A DNA stretch of 64,000 nucleotides, from positions 338,501 to 402,500 of the forward strand of contig JAOPHQ010001996.1 of the NCBI GenBank assembly GCA_030340625.1, given 5' to 3'. The notes below the pieces were generated by a model. That model was not told where the DNA came from. It did not search any database and worked only from the letters and a program-made list of their open reading frames with translations. Shown piece after piece: positions 1 through 10,935 of this stretch. Position numbers and translations under genes: made by a program. Position 1 is the first letter of the stretch, and each line of letters opens with the position of its first letter. Source of the DNA: Merluccius polli (Eukaryota > Chordata > Actinopteri > Gadiformes > Merlucciidae).

Positions 1-335
1 TAAACCTTGTAAATATCTTGTTCAGTCCATTTTTGGTAGGGGTGAGTAGCCTTTTGCTTTGTGACACATTTTCTCCTGTTTTTGGTTAGGGAGTTGGGTT
101 AGAACCCTGTTCTTCTGTTGACTTTTGTTTGATTAGGAAAGTGAGATTTAAAACCCAGCTTGTTTTGTTTATTATTTTAGGCGATGCTCACCCTGAAGTA
201 TTTAATTTCGTTTGGGTAAATAAATCCCCTTTATATTGGACTGTGATCATGTGTTTTGGTGATTTGTTCATTAGTGAGGAGACGCAAGAGAGATCCTTAT
301 GTTATGATCCGGTATCCCCTAGGCCGGGGCATAAC

Positions 336-555
336 AAAATGCATATACATTTTAAACTGCAACATATAATTAAAAACAACAAACATTACATGGAACATAT
401 AAGAAACATAGAAAAACATCATAGGTTCCCTTTACAGTAAATACACATGTCAAGCAAAAAATGTATATAATTGTGTGGATTTACATATAAAATGCATATA
501 CATTTTAAACTGCAACATATAATTAAAAACAACAAACATTACATGGAACATATAA
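336..555. repeat. 67-bp direct repeat pair
   Basis: Copies at 336-402 and 489-555 appear identical. They are AT-rich and separated by 86 bases. The surrounding 1-1080 region holds no gene that I recognise; the stretch at 290-340 looks like the end of an interspersed repeat, but I cannot name the family. Confidence 0.8.
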
Positions 556-1084
556 AGAAAATATAATTTAACATGCACATTACCTATAAATGTCATACAC
601 AATGTTCTCTTTATGTATACTTGTTTCTTATAATATAGTTGTATGAGAAAAATGCAAAAGGGGCCACTTTCAGGAGTAAACCATATATTGCACATATTAT
701 CCTTGTATAAAGATTTACTACTGAGGTAGTGGTAAATTCTTATAATTTTCTTCCATTTTATTTCCGTATGGGTAGGAGCCAGTTTGCCTGTTACATTGCT
801 GGTGTTGGACCCTATGACGGTTTGGGTTTTTATTTTCTTATTATATAATGGGCGCCAGCCAGGTTTCTCTCCTGGCATTTAAGATAGTCAAATAGTAAAA
901 AAAAAAAAAAGAATACCCCCAAAACACACCATACAAGGATGAAACCTACAAGAGTACCACCCTTTTCAATGTAACCCTCATTGTAATGGAAGCACATAAC
1001 AACAACAAATAACACACAAATCATTAACCATAAATCAAGGAGACCACAACATAGGTTTTTCTTTTGTAAGAATAAAATTTAGTT

Positions 1085-1270
1085 CGATTTCTTCAAAACA
1101 AATCAGGTCATTCAGTTCTTCAAAATAAATCAGTTCATTCAGCTCTTCAAAATAAATCAGTTCATTCAGTTTCCGTTGTTCAAAATAAAGTTCAGTTCAG
1201 TTCTTCAAAATAAATCAGTTCATTCAGTTATTCAAAATAAATCAGTTCATTCAGTTTCCGTTGTTCATCA
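1085..1270. repeat. Minisatellite, about 26-nt unit
   Basis: Irregular tandem copies of a unit built on TTCAAAATAAATCAGTTCAT run through this stretch. Some copies carry an extra TTTCCGTTG segment, so the spacing varies. The unit is imperfect and has no spacer structure. Confidence 0.75.
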
Positions 1271-1680
1271 AACAAAATAGGAAAATAAAAAAAAGTCGGT
1301 TTAAACGGAGTCAGAAAACAAAACGTCGGTCGGTACTCAGTCAGTCAGTCCGGTATTGTCGTCGGGTTTGGATGAGGGGATGTAATTTGCTGCTGATTCT
1401 CCGGTTCAAACAGTGTGCAGGAGATGAAAGGAGGATGACGGGTGTTGAAAAAGGTAGCCGCGGAGCGATGACGGTCGACGAAGAAAAAAGCAACACGGGC
1501 TAACTACGTGGACAAACCAGTGTGCATGTGACTCGCGACATGCACAGATTGCTCCGGTTCCCTTACCTCTCACACTCTTCCTCTCTCTTCCTTATTTACG
1601 ACATTAAAAGCCTTTACGATCCCGTCCTCTTCCTCCGGTGAGGCTGACGTAGGCGACGACTTCTGGTCGTCTTCCAGTCC

Positions 1681-1949
1681 TGACGTCCATGTCAACACGC
1701 CATTTTTAGGGTTGTCACACTGTGTGTGTGTGTGCGCATGTGCGTGCGGTTTATTTCTGGAATATTGTTCTCAGAAGCCGTATTTTAGAGTTATATCATA
1801 CGTATGCAGTGGTTTGTTGAGTAGGTCTAAACTGCAATGTCTTGTGTTGCTAGACTTACTTTATTGTTTTTCTGGTACACAGTCATGCTCAGGATACAGC
1901 TGTACAATACTGACGTCGGTGTCAACACGCCATTTTTAGGGTTGTCACA
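1681..1949. repeat. 39-bp direct repeat flanking a 191-bp segment
   Basis: Copies at 1681-1719 and 1911-1949 differ at only two or three positions. The segment between them is T-rich, begins with a short TG run, and shows no coding potential. This could be a local tandem duplication or the footprint of an insertion. I cannot assign a family. Confidence 0.6.
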
Positions 1950-3450
1950 ACCCAGGTAGCGAAACGTGATTTGTAAAGTGATTTAATGTGCCGGTTGGCA
2001 CCTTCAGCAAGGTACCATGATTAAACATAGTAGAATTAAACCTTGCTGGCCATTTCTGCAAAATAGCTGATCATTTGTCAGCTGCAACCCTAGGTTCCTC
2101 TTCATCACTGTAGCCAGGCTGACAGAGAGTCACAGCTCTATTGAGCCATGTATCCCCATAAACTTAAGTAGCAATGACTTCATGAACTTCTTTTATAATA
2201 AAATTATTACTATTAGAGAGAAATTAGTCACCAAATGCCCTCAATAGGTATCACAGGCTCTCCAACATCAGTCACGTTGACTGGTGCAACCTTAGATGTG
2301 TATTTGGAGTGTTTTTCTGCTGTCAGTCTTCATCAGTTAACTTCTATAATTTCTTCATCGAAGTCATCAACCTGTCTGTTAGACCCCATCCCAACTAGGC
2401 TGCTTAAAGAAGTTGTACCCTTAATTGGCACTTCTTTACTGGATATGATTAATCTTTCTTTATTATCAGGATATGTACCACAGTCCTTTAAAGTAGCTGT
2501 AATTAAACCCCTTCTTAAAAAGCCCACTCTTGACCCAGGGGTTTTAGCCAACTATAGACCGATTTCTAATCTCCCCTTTCTGTCTAAGATTCTGGAGAAA
2601 GTAGTTGCCAAACAATAGTTTATTTGAGGATTTCCAGTCAGGATTTAGAGTTCATCATAGCACAGAGACAGCTCTGGTTAAAGTTAATAATGACCTTTTG
2701 ATTGATTCTGACAATGGACTTGTCTCTGTACTTGTATTATTAGATCTTAGTGCTGCATTTGACACCATTGATCATAATATTCTTTTACAGAGACTCAAGC
2801 ATCAAATTGGCATGAAAGGAACCGCACTAAGCTGGCTTAGGTCTTATTTATCAGATCGTTCACAGTTTGTACATGTGAATGATGAATCTTCAATAAATAC
2901 TACAGTTAGTCATGGAGTTCCACAAGGTTCTGTACTTGGACCAATACTATTTACTTTATATATGCTCTCTTTAGGCGATATTATTAGAAATCACTCCATT
3001 AACTTTCATTGTTATTGCAGATGATACGCAGTTATATCTATCGATCAAACTCGATGAAATTAATCAATTATCTAAATTACAAACATGTCTTAAAGACATA
3101 AAATCCTGGATGAGCTGCAATTTTCTGATGTTAAACTCAGAGAAAACCGAAATTCTTGTACTTGGCCCCAAAAACCTTAGAGACTCAATGTCTACAGATA
3201 TAGCTACTCTAGATGGCATCACCTTGGCCTCTAGCACCACTGTCAGGAATCTTGGAGTTATCTTTGATCAGGATCTGTCATTTAATTCCCACATAAAGCA
3301 GACCTCTAGGACTGCCTTCTTTCATTTACGTAATATTACAAAAATCAGACGCATCCTATCAAAGACAGATGCAGAAAAACTAATCCATGCATTTGTTACT
3401 TCAAGGCTGGATTACTGCAACTCTTTATTATCAGGTTGTCCTAATAAGTC

Positions 3451-3769
3451 TGTGGAGGGTTTATGTGGAGTGTGTGTTGTTGGTGGCTGGTTTACAGCCT
3501 CACCTGGCCTGAGTCAGACTGATTGGACTCTGGCTGGGTGGGGCTGCACACCTGTGGTGCATGAGCAATCATGGCACCCAGGATAAACCAGCCATCAACA
3601 CACACACTCCAGGAGGAGCACTGTCATGACAAGGAGTAACATCAGCTCGGCATATAACATCTTGCCTTAATCTCTAAATAAACACCTTGAACACCATCTA
3701 CCCGTGTCCTGTGTCGGAGGGCCCCAGGAAGAAAGCCACTTCGGTGGCGTGTGGCCGGACGTACCCCGC
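3451..3769. repeat. 5' LTR of the TRIM-like element
   Basis: Starts TGTGGAGGG and matches 4464-4783 almost base for base. It includes the AATAAA signal near 3677. The last few bases differ from the 3' LTR (CGCTCCTCC versus CGCCACA), so the exact end is uncertain. Confidence 0.85.
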
Positions 3770-4463
3770 TCCTCCGACCAGGACGGGACACGGAAGGGCT
3801 GTCCAAGCTACACTGGAGACACCAGCCGCGGCGAGGACAGCCACCCCAGCACCAGCTCCCCCTGAACGGCAGCGACGGCCAGCGGAGGAGCGGGGAGGCA
3901 GCGCAGCGACCGCCACCGGCAACCGTCTGCCGCTAGCCTCCCCCGGATCCAGCCTGGAGCAGCCCAGGCCAGCCGCCCCTCTGCCAGGGGACCAGGAGCC
4001 CAAGGCCCCATGCTCCAGGAGGAGATGGGAGGGGGATCATGCCTCGTCGCCCTGGTGGAGGGGGGTGACTACAAACTGTTCCAGGCCCTCCGAGAGCTAC
4101 CTCCGCGGCCCAGCTGTCGGGCCTCCTCCGAGCCCATCCAGCCAGCCCCTGCAACCAGCTACCCCAGAGACACCTCCGCCAGCCGGCGCAGCAGCCCCAG
4201 GCCTCCGGTCTCCGGGACGGAGGGGGAGGGTGGGGTGGGCGTGTGACCCTGGGGAGGTGTGGAGGTAGTGGGGTTTGGGGGGCTGTGTTTATTTTTTGTT
4301 TAGGTATGGCAACCCTGAAAAGAGTCCAGGTTTTTTGTAGGTATGGTAACCCTGTTCAGAGTCCGGTATGTGTTTTTTTTTTTTTTGTTTGCTTGGATGG
4401 GGGAGGGGGGGGGAGTAGGCGAGGCCGGGGATTCTCCCCGGCCTCAATCTGGTGTTGGGGATA

Positions 4464-4786
4464 TGTGGAGGGTTTATGTGGAGTGTGTGTTGTTGGTGGC
4501 TGGTTTACAGCCTCACCTGGCCTGAGTCAGACTGATTGGACTCTGGCTGGGTGGGGCTGCACACCTGTGGTGCATGAGCAATCATGGCACCCAGGATAAA
4601 CCAGCCATCAACACACACACTCGAGGAGGAGCACTGTCATGACAAGGAGTAACATCAGCTCGGCATATAACATCTTGCCTTAATCTCTAAATAAACACCT
4701 TGAACACCATCTACCCGTGTCCTGTGTCGGAGGGCCCCAGGAAGAAAGCCACTTCGGTGGCGTGTGGCCGGACGTACCCCGCCACA
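4464..4786. repeat. 3' LTR of the TRIM-like element
   Basis: Direct copy of 3451-3769, ending CCGCCACA directly before the AAGTC target duplication. A third, more diverged copy is the solo LTR at 7720-8029. Confidence 0.85.
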
Positions 4787-5543
4787 AAGTCCATTAAGAC
4801 GCTCCAATTAATTCAAAACGCTGCAGCACGAGTACTGACAGGAACTAGGAAAAGAGATCACATCTCTCCTGTACTAACTTCTCTGCATTGGCTCCCTGTA
4901 CAATTTAGAATAGAATTTACAATCCTCCTCCTCACCTATAAAACTCTTCATGGGCAGGCCCCTTCATATCTCAAAGAGCTCATAGTACCCTATTACCCCA
5001 CTAGAACACTGCGTTCTCTGAATGCAGGGCTACTGGTGGTTCCTATATTTTCTAAAAGTAGAACAGGAGCCAGAGCCTTCAGTTACCAAGCTCCTCTTCA
5101 GTGGAACCAGCTTCCAGTTGTGGTTTGGGAGGCAGACACCCTCTCCACATTTAAGAGTAGGCTTAAGACGTTCCTCTTTGATAAAGCGTATAGTTAGGGC
5201 TGGATCAGGTGAGTCCTGAACCATCCCTTAGTTATGCTGCTATAGGCCTAGACTATCGGGGGATTTCCCATGGTGCACTGAGCTCCTCTCTCTCTCTCTC
5301 TCTCTGCACACATTCATGTCCCATTAATGCATGTTACTAAAACACTTCTTCCCTGGAGTTCTTGTGTTTTCTCATCTCGCAGGTTCTCATGGATCCTGGT
5401 AGAGCCTCCATGTTCCTGCTTGACTGCCATTGCTAATATCAGTTACCAGTTATATACAGTTACTGTTGTTGCTGCTCGCTGTCCCCCATCATTGCTGCTG
5501 TCGTCATCATCTTCTTCATGTTCATTAGTGTATTGATGTAGTT

Positions 5544-5545
<2 letters not shown>

Positions 5546-5627
<82 letters not shown>
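5546..5627. repeat. CT microsatellite inside the L2 3' UTR
   Basis: Uninterrupted CT dinucleotides. The same microsatellite sits at the same place in a second L2 3' end at 48702-49341, so it belongs to the element. Confidence 0.95.
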
Positions 5628-5630
<3 letters not shown>

Positions 5631-7719
5631 CCAACTGGTCAAGGCAGATGACCACCCACCTAGAGCCGAAGGGTCTGTCCGAGGTTTCTGCCTTTTAACA
5701 GGCAGTTTTGTTTGCCAAGTGCTTGCTCATGGTGGTACTGTTGGGTCTCTGTAAATATTATTAGGAGTTCGGTCTAGACCTGCTCCATTTGAAAAGTGCC
5801 CTGAGATAACTTCTGTTATGAATTGGCGCTATACAAATAAAATTGAATTGAATTGTTTGGTGGCTTGAAACAACACATTTTCTTATACTCAAATAAATTG
5901 AACATGATTCACCTCATAAAAGTTGGCCTTGCTGCAGGGCTGTTCTGTTGAAATGCATGAGATTGTTATACTTGTATATCCTTTTAACGTTACATGGAAT
6001 TCATTTATTTTTCTACTTTGTTTTTCAGATTTGTCCATTATGTGCTATGGTCTGCTGGTGATGGTAAGTACAATTTTAGATAAGTGCAGCCTTTGTTTAC
6101 ACACATCAAAATTGTTTCTGTTTCCACACCTCAACGACTCCACACAGAACAATGGCTTTAAATTTGAAATTAGACAAATTCTGATTTTTAAAGCCCAAAT
6201 CGACCAATACGATTTCCCCATCTATTGTAATATGCCAACAGGAGCTGATGGTACTGTTAGAGTACCTTTGTGTTGCATATCACCATACGAATTCAGTATT
6301 GCTGTTTTTACAGATACCATCATGTTGATTAAAACAAAAATCAATAACGAACAGAAATATGTCAAGATCAGTGAACCGAGCCTGGATGAATTCTTGAATT
6401 CTGGTAAGCCATCAGTCACATGCCATTGTAAAAACACAAGGAAAGTGGATGTATCAGTTCATGACTTTTGGAGATATACATCATTGTATCTATCGATTTC
6501 AAAATACTCTCCATCTCTCACTTTCTGGGCTGACTTTTGGTGGTCGGCTTAGTTGAGTTTTGTTTCTCACCTAACTTGTGTGATATCTAGGGACCACTGT
6601 TTTTTAAACTTGATTAATGAAAGTTGGTAGGCCAGACAGTGTGACTAGGTTAGTGGCATGGTCAAAAGGTATCACTGATTGCATTTCGGGGTATACCAGT
6701 TGTTAATCTTAAACATTTCATATGGAATGACTCCCTGTTTGTGTTTTTTCCCTAAGCTTTCATGAAGTTCACCATCTTTCACCACCATTCTTTAATTCTC
6801 ATTAATCTGAAACTTATTGTAAGCATTGAAATGAATAGACCTATTCACTTTGCTCTTGTCAGGATGGCACCACCACGGCATATGAGAGAGATATGTATGC
6901 TCGAGGCATAGTTGACATGTTCCCTTACCTGAGGGATCCATATTCCAAAAATGGATATGTAAGCTTGTTTAAGTGTTCTTGTTATTAGACTGATGAGAGG
7001 AAATTATTCCTACTATAGGTCGTACTGAAGAAAGAAAGAAGAAAAGGCCACCAAGTTAACATAAGTGAATTTGATCACACCAGTGCGCTCAAATTTAATT
7101 TAATGGGTTGCAAGACTAGATTGCATATGTGACTAAAATGGTTGCACTTTAGAGACCTGATGCATGATTCATACTATGAAAATAGCGAATTGCTATTTCC
7201 AAATACTCCAGTGTCCAAAGCATTTAGATCACACAAGTTATCCTGTATTACATTTATCCAACTTAATCATTTAAACCAACTGCTGCTGTTTTTGGTTTTT
7301 TTTAACTAATGATCCTGTTATAATTTTAAAGGAACATTTCTATGATGGTGAAAGTGGCAGTGGTTACTTAGCATGGAGGCTCAAAACCATCCAGAGGAAG
7401 AGTGCTTCATCAGAGAGCAGAGGGTCATCAGGTCAGCTGACTGGTGGAGGGCCGACAGCTGGAAGAGATGCTTCATTTAGTCCTGAGATGACCCTGAGTG
7501 AAGAGCAATGCAGGGAGGCCATGTCCTTCATGAAGCATTCCTCTGATGAGGCCACTATCAAGCAGAAGATGAAGATGACATTTGAATATCATTGCAATAT
7601 GATCCTTGACGAAGAGAAATCCTCAGATGTCTGATTTTCTGCACTTCAAAGACGTCAAAGGCCTGGTAATTGAGTGTTTTACAGAAAAATGTTAATGTTA
7701 ACGGAAACAATTTTGTCTC

Positions 7720-8029
7720 TGTGGAGTGTGTGTGGAGTGTGTTGTTGATAGCTGGTTTACAGCCTCACCTGGCCCAAGTCAGACTGATTGGACTCTGGGC
7801 ATTGTGGGGCTGCACACCTGCGGTGCATGAGCAATCAACGGCCAACGGGTAACCAGCTATCAACACACACACTCAAGGGGAGCCACTGTCATGGCAGCAC
7901 GTTACAGCTGCGAATACCATCTTGCCATCGCCAATAAACGCATTCTTCAACCAACATCTACTCGTGTCCTGCGTCGGAGGGCCCCAGCAAAAGCCACTTA
8001 GGTGGCGTGTGGTAGGGTGAACTGCTACA
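7720..8029. mobile_element. Solo LTR of the TRIM-like family
   Basis: Diverged copy of the LTRs at 3451 and 4464: same start TGTGGAG, same middle (CTGGTTTACAGCCTCACCTGG), AATAAA signal, and final TCGGAGGGCCCCAG block. It ends GCTACA. Flanks GTCTC (7715-7719) and GTTTC (8030-8034) look like an aged 5-bp target duplication. No internal region is present, as after LTR-LTR recombination. It sits within the SAMD3-like pseudogene. Confidence 0.8.
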
Positions 8030-8050
8030 GTTTCCTATTGGGAAAGACTA

Positions 8051-9274
8051 TACACTCACCAGCCACTTTATTAGGTACACCTGTCCAACTGCTCGTTAAC
8101 GCAAATTTCTAATCAGCCAATCACATGGCAGCAACTCAATGCATTTAGGCATGTAGACATGGTCAGGACGATCTGCTGCAGTTCAAACCGAGCATCAGAA
8201 TGGGGAAGAAAGGTGATTTAAGTGACTTTGAACGTGGCATGGTTGTTGGTGCCAGACGGGCTGGTCTGAGTATTTCAGAGACTGCTGATCTACTGGGATT
8301 TTCACGCACAACCATCTCTAGGGTTTACAGAGAATGGTCCGAAAAAGAGAAAATATCCAGTGAGCGGCAGTTCTGTGGGCGCAAATGCCTTGTTGATGCT
8401 AGAGGTCAGAGGAGAATGGCCAGACTGGTTCGAGCTGATAGAAAGGCAACTGTAACTCAAATAACCACTCGTTACAACAGAGGTATGCAGAAGAGCATCT
8501 CTGAACGCACAACACGTCGAACCTTGAGGCGGATGGGCTACAGCAGCAGAAGACCACACCGGGTGCCACTCCTGTCAGCTAAGAACAGGAAACTGAGGCT
8601 ACAATTCGCACAGGCTCACCAAAATTGGACAATCGAAGATTGGAAAAACGTTGCCTGGTCTGATGAGTCTCGATTTCTGCTGCGACATTCGGATGGTAGG
8701 GTCAGAATTTGGCGTCAACAACATGAAAGCATGGATCCATCCTGCCTTGTATCAACGGTTCAGGCTGGTGGTGGTGGTGTAATGGTGTGGGGGATATTTT
8801 CCTGGCACACTTTGGGCTTATTAGTACCAATTGAGCATCGTGTCAAAGCCACAGACTACCTGAGTATTGTTGCTGACCATGTCCATCCCTTTATGACCAC
8901 AGTGTACCCATCTTCTGATGGCTACTTCCAGCAGGATAACGCGCCATGTCATAAAGCGCGAATCATCTCAGACTGGTTTCTTGAACATGACAATGAGTTC
9001 ACTGTACTCAAATGGCCTCCACAGTCACCAGATCTCAATCCAATAGAGCACCTTTGGGATGTGGTGGAACGGGAGATTCGCATCATGGATGTGCAGCCGA
9101 CAAATCTGCAGCAACTGCGTGATGCTATCATGTCAATATGGACCAAACTCTCTGAGGAATGTTTCCAGTACCTTGTTGAATCTGTGCCACGAAGGATTAA
9201 GGCAGTTCTGAAGGCAAAAGGGGGTCCAACCCGGTACTAGCAAGTTGTACCTAATAAAGTGGCCGGTGAGTGTA
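8051..9274 (+). mobile_element. Tc1/mariner-type DNA transposon with intact ends
   Basis: The element is 1,224 bp with 29-bp terminal inverted repeats that differ at one base; each end starts TACACTCACC and includes GCCACTTTATTAGGTACA. TA dinucleotides flank it at 8049-8050 and 9275-9276, the classic Tc1/mariner target duplication. It holds one uninterrupted transposase gene. Intact ends plus an intact frame make it potentially able to move, or only recently silenced. Confidence 0.95.
8200..9240 (+). CDS. Tc1/mariner-type transposase (DD36E spacing)
   Basis: An intact 346-residue transposase that would bind the element's own inverted repeats and cut and paste it into TA sites in the nucleus. 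Residues 1-110 form paired helix-turn-helix DNA-binding segments (LSISETADLLGFSRTTISRV). The catalytic core has Asp155 (SDESRF), Asp246 (QQDNAPCH) and Glu283 (NPIEHLW). Exactly 36 residues separate the second Asp from the Glu, unlike the 34 of ordinary Tc1 proteins; DD36E is known from the Incomer group, so I infer that relationship. Length is normal for the superfamily. The start follows a 149-nt leader from the left end, and the stop lies 34 nt inside the right end. No frameshift or internal stop is seen. Confidence 0.93.
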   Translation: MGKKGDLSDFERGMVVGARRAGLSISETADLLGFSRTTISRVYREWSEKEKISSERQFCGRKCLVDARGQRRMARLVRADRKATVTQITTRYNRGMQKSISERTTRRTLRRMGYSSRRPHRVPLLSAKNRKLRLQFAQAHQNWTIEDWKNVAWSDESRFLLRHSDGRVRIWRQQHESMDPSCLVSTVQAGGGGVMVWGIFSWHTLGLLVPIEHRVKATDYLSIVADHVHPFMTTVYPSSDGYFQQDNAPCHKARIISDWFLEHDNEFTVLKWPPQSPDLNPIEHLWDVVEREIRIMDVQPTNLQQLRDAIMSIWTKLSEECFQYLVESVPRRIKAVLKAKGGPTRY

Positions 9275-10935
9275 TAACAATATGTATAACTCTCCACTAC
9301 CCTACACATTTTGTGCCCTCTCTCTCTCTGTACCTGATTCTATCGACAGTCTTACAGTCAAACTTATTGTAGTAATGTCAATCCATAGAGATTCGTGTAT
9401 GAGCATGACTTAATCATATGAAGCATTAAAAGGCTGTGATTGAGCAGTAGTTTCAAATGTTGAGCCTTTTTGACTCAGTTGGTGCATTCAGGAAGTCGAA
9501 CATGCATGCCTAATAAGGCAAGCAAAGAGAACATTTCTCACACACAAATCTCCATGGATTACATAACTACATACATTTAGGAATTTTTATATATTTTTTA
9601 GTATTTCTTTAGTATTTTAATATTTCAGCTGAATGGGAAGTGCATCTGTATAGGTAAATTAATAACATGCCTGTTGTGCGATAGGACTGCACACAAACGT
9701 CATAAGCTTTAAAGGAATGGTGCTTTTAAATTGTAAGATTATAGTACTCATATATTCATCATTTAGCTCTTTTGTTTCTGTGTACAGGATGGGACAGTGA
9801 TCTTTCTTCCATTATCCTCCTCCACCTGACTCCTCCTTCAGCCCAAGGCCGGAAAAGACCAGGCAAGGTGTCCGCATCACAAGCTGAGAAGCATCTTGTT
9901 GTGTTCAAGAAGGTTTGAACACAACAACAGATGTCAAAATAGATTTTTTTTAATTTTTGAGACAACCTGAGTGGACCAAAGTTGGAAGAAAACCCTTTTT
10001 TCCCCTTATCTGTACATTGAGAAATTTTCCACCAAAGTTAAATTCGTCTTTAGTCAATATACATTTGTGTGCACTTTTTTAAACATAGTTACAGATCCAA
10101 TATTTTACATCCATTTTATCGTGTTTGAACAGTATTTCAAATGAAAAAATGACAACCATACCATTGAGTGAATTTTATTTTTTGGCACTTGAGCTGGGTG
10201 CTGTTTTTCCAGCAGCAGTACAATGTATCGATGCAACAGATCTTTTAAAGCTCCCAAATATGTCATGTCTCACCACTGGAAACAAATTCAGAACTTGGCC
10301 GACTGTTAAAGTCAACACAAACATACATGAAGGCAGGTGCACTCTCACATCACAACTCACTCAGTGGCCCATTTGATAAGATTTTGGTTAGAATTGATTC
10401 CAGATGATGGTGAAGTTGGTCCTGAGTTGAAAATGGCTGGAATTATCCTGTTGGGAGTAATTTCTTAATCAATACTTAGTGTTAAGTAGGTTTAACACTC
10501 ATGAAGATTAATTAATAAGAGTACATTCTGAACAACAACAATTAAAAACTATTGATGTCAAATGTAAAAACACTATGGGTGTTATTTTCCTCATAGTGTA
10601 AAACTTGATTAACACTTGAGTGTTCTCAGTGTGGTGTAGTGTAAAATATTAACTCTTACCAGAGTTGAATTGACTCTTAAAATTCAAAACGAGGTTCAGT
10701 GTAACTTTTACACTCTGTAGATTAGGACCATATGTTCACTGACTTAGTGTTAAAAGTGACTTTAAATGTTAAATTAACCCTGCCGATTTTACTGTGTAAG
10801 CCTGAACAATGGACAAGAAGAGATGGGCGAACAAGAGGCAGAACGAAGAGAGGGCGAGACAGTGGAAGAACCTATGCCCAATCAAACAAGCAATGCTGGG
10901 GATGTAACCAAACACGTCATTTCAGGGACCAATGC
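9275..10935. other. Intergenic, mostly unassigned AT-rich sequence
   Basis: Apart from the pseudogene exon at 9787-9911, no gene is supported. The part from about 10450 to 10800 has repeated GTGTTAA/TTAACAC and TTTTACAC words typical of fish DNA-transposon ends, but I could not define termini. Confidence 0.5.

Larger units (their letters stand above)
3451..4786. mobile_element. Small non-autonomous LTR retrotransposon (TRIM-like)
   Basis: Two near-identical LTRs of about 320 bp flank a GC-rich internal region of about 690 bp, and the whole is bordered by the 5-bp target duplication AAGTC (3446-3450 and 4787-4791). LTR ends are TG...CA. Each LTR has an AATAAA signal about 80 nt before its end, as expected for an R region. 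The internal part ends in a G-rich tract (near 4396-4410) that could serve as a polypurine tract. There is no protease, reverse transcriptase or integrase; the one internal frame (3687-4268) is only proline/arginine-rich. Transposition would therefore have relied on enzymes from elsewhere. The LTRs differ at very few positions, which suggests a fairly recent insertion. Confidence 0.85.
2241..5194 (+). pseudogene. L2 reverse transcriptase remnant
   Basis: Broken coding region of the L2 element: pieces at 2241-2615, 2605-3015, 3019-3450 and 4787-5194 in changing frames. The palm motifs, including the catalytic ADD, and the C-terminal region (LQLIQNAAARVLTGT onward) are readable. At least two frameshifts and a 1.3-kb insertion separate them. 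It would have reverse transcribed its own RNA at the target site; it is dead here. Confidence 0.85.
2041..5855 (+). mobile_element. L2-type non-LTR retrotransposon, 5'-truncated and split by an LTR element
   Basis: A LINE of the fish L2 group. Its reverse transcriptase is legible from about 2240 to 3450 and resumes at 4787-5194. Visible parts include a fingers segment with NYRPISNLPFLSKILEK, the LDLSAAFDTIDH block, the GVPQGSVLGP block, and an ADDTQLYL block reached only after a frameshift near 3020. Another frameshift lies near 2612. The 3' UTR carries a CT microsatellite (5546-5627), and the element ends in the typical tandem ATTGAATTGAATTG tail at 5830-5855. The endonuclease part is missing, so the copy is 5'-truncated; the left boundary is approximate. 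It is interrupted at 3451-4786 by an LTR element with a 5-bp target duplication. The copy cannot be active. Confidence 0.9.
6314..9911 (+). pseudogene. Broken copy of a fish-expanded SAMD3-like family, several exons
   Basis: Four exon-like pieces with splice signals read on the plus strand. 6314-6403 has an ATG at 6322 and begins MLIKTKINNEQKYVKIS, with a GTAAGC donor. 6863-6958 reads DGTTTAYERDMYARGIV and ends before GTAAGC. 7332-7633 contains GYLAWRLKTI, then MSFMKHSSDEATIKQKMK. 9787-9911 contains LTPPSAQGRKRPGKVSAS. From memory, these resemble a large uncharacterised fish family annotated as sterile alpha motif domain-containing protein 3-like; I cannot search to confirm. The third piece meets TGA at 7633, while its continuation (DFLHFKDVKGLV) is in another frame, so it is frameshifted. 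A solo LTR and a Tc1 element lie between pieces three and four. Phases of the first two pieces do not fit directly, so an exon is missing. Function unknown. Confidence 0.55.

Noticed and set aside
129..878. Two open frames of 103 and 142 codons at the left edge
   Set aside because: Each overlaps a copy of the 67-bp direct repeat, has biased AT-rich composition, and resembles no protein that I know.
1085..1270. Tandem repeat considered as a CRISPR-like array
   Set aside because: Units abut without unique spacers of uniform length, and the genome is vertebrate; it is a minisatellite.
5923..6552. 209-codon plus-strand frame as a complete protein
   Set aside because: It reads through splice signals (TTTTTCAG at 6021-6028, GTAAGT at 6064, GTAAGC at 6404). 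Only 6322-6403, in a different frame, matches the SAMD3-like family N-terminus.
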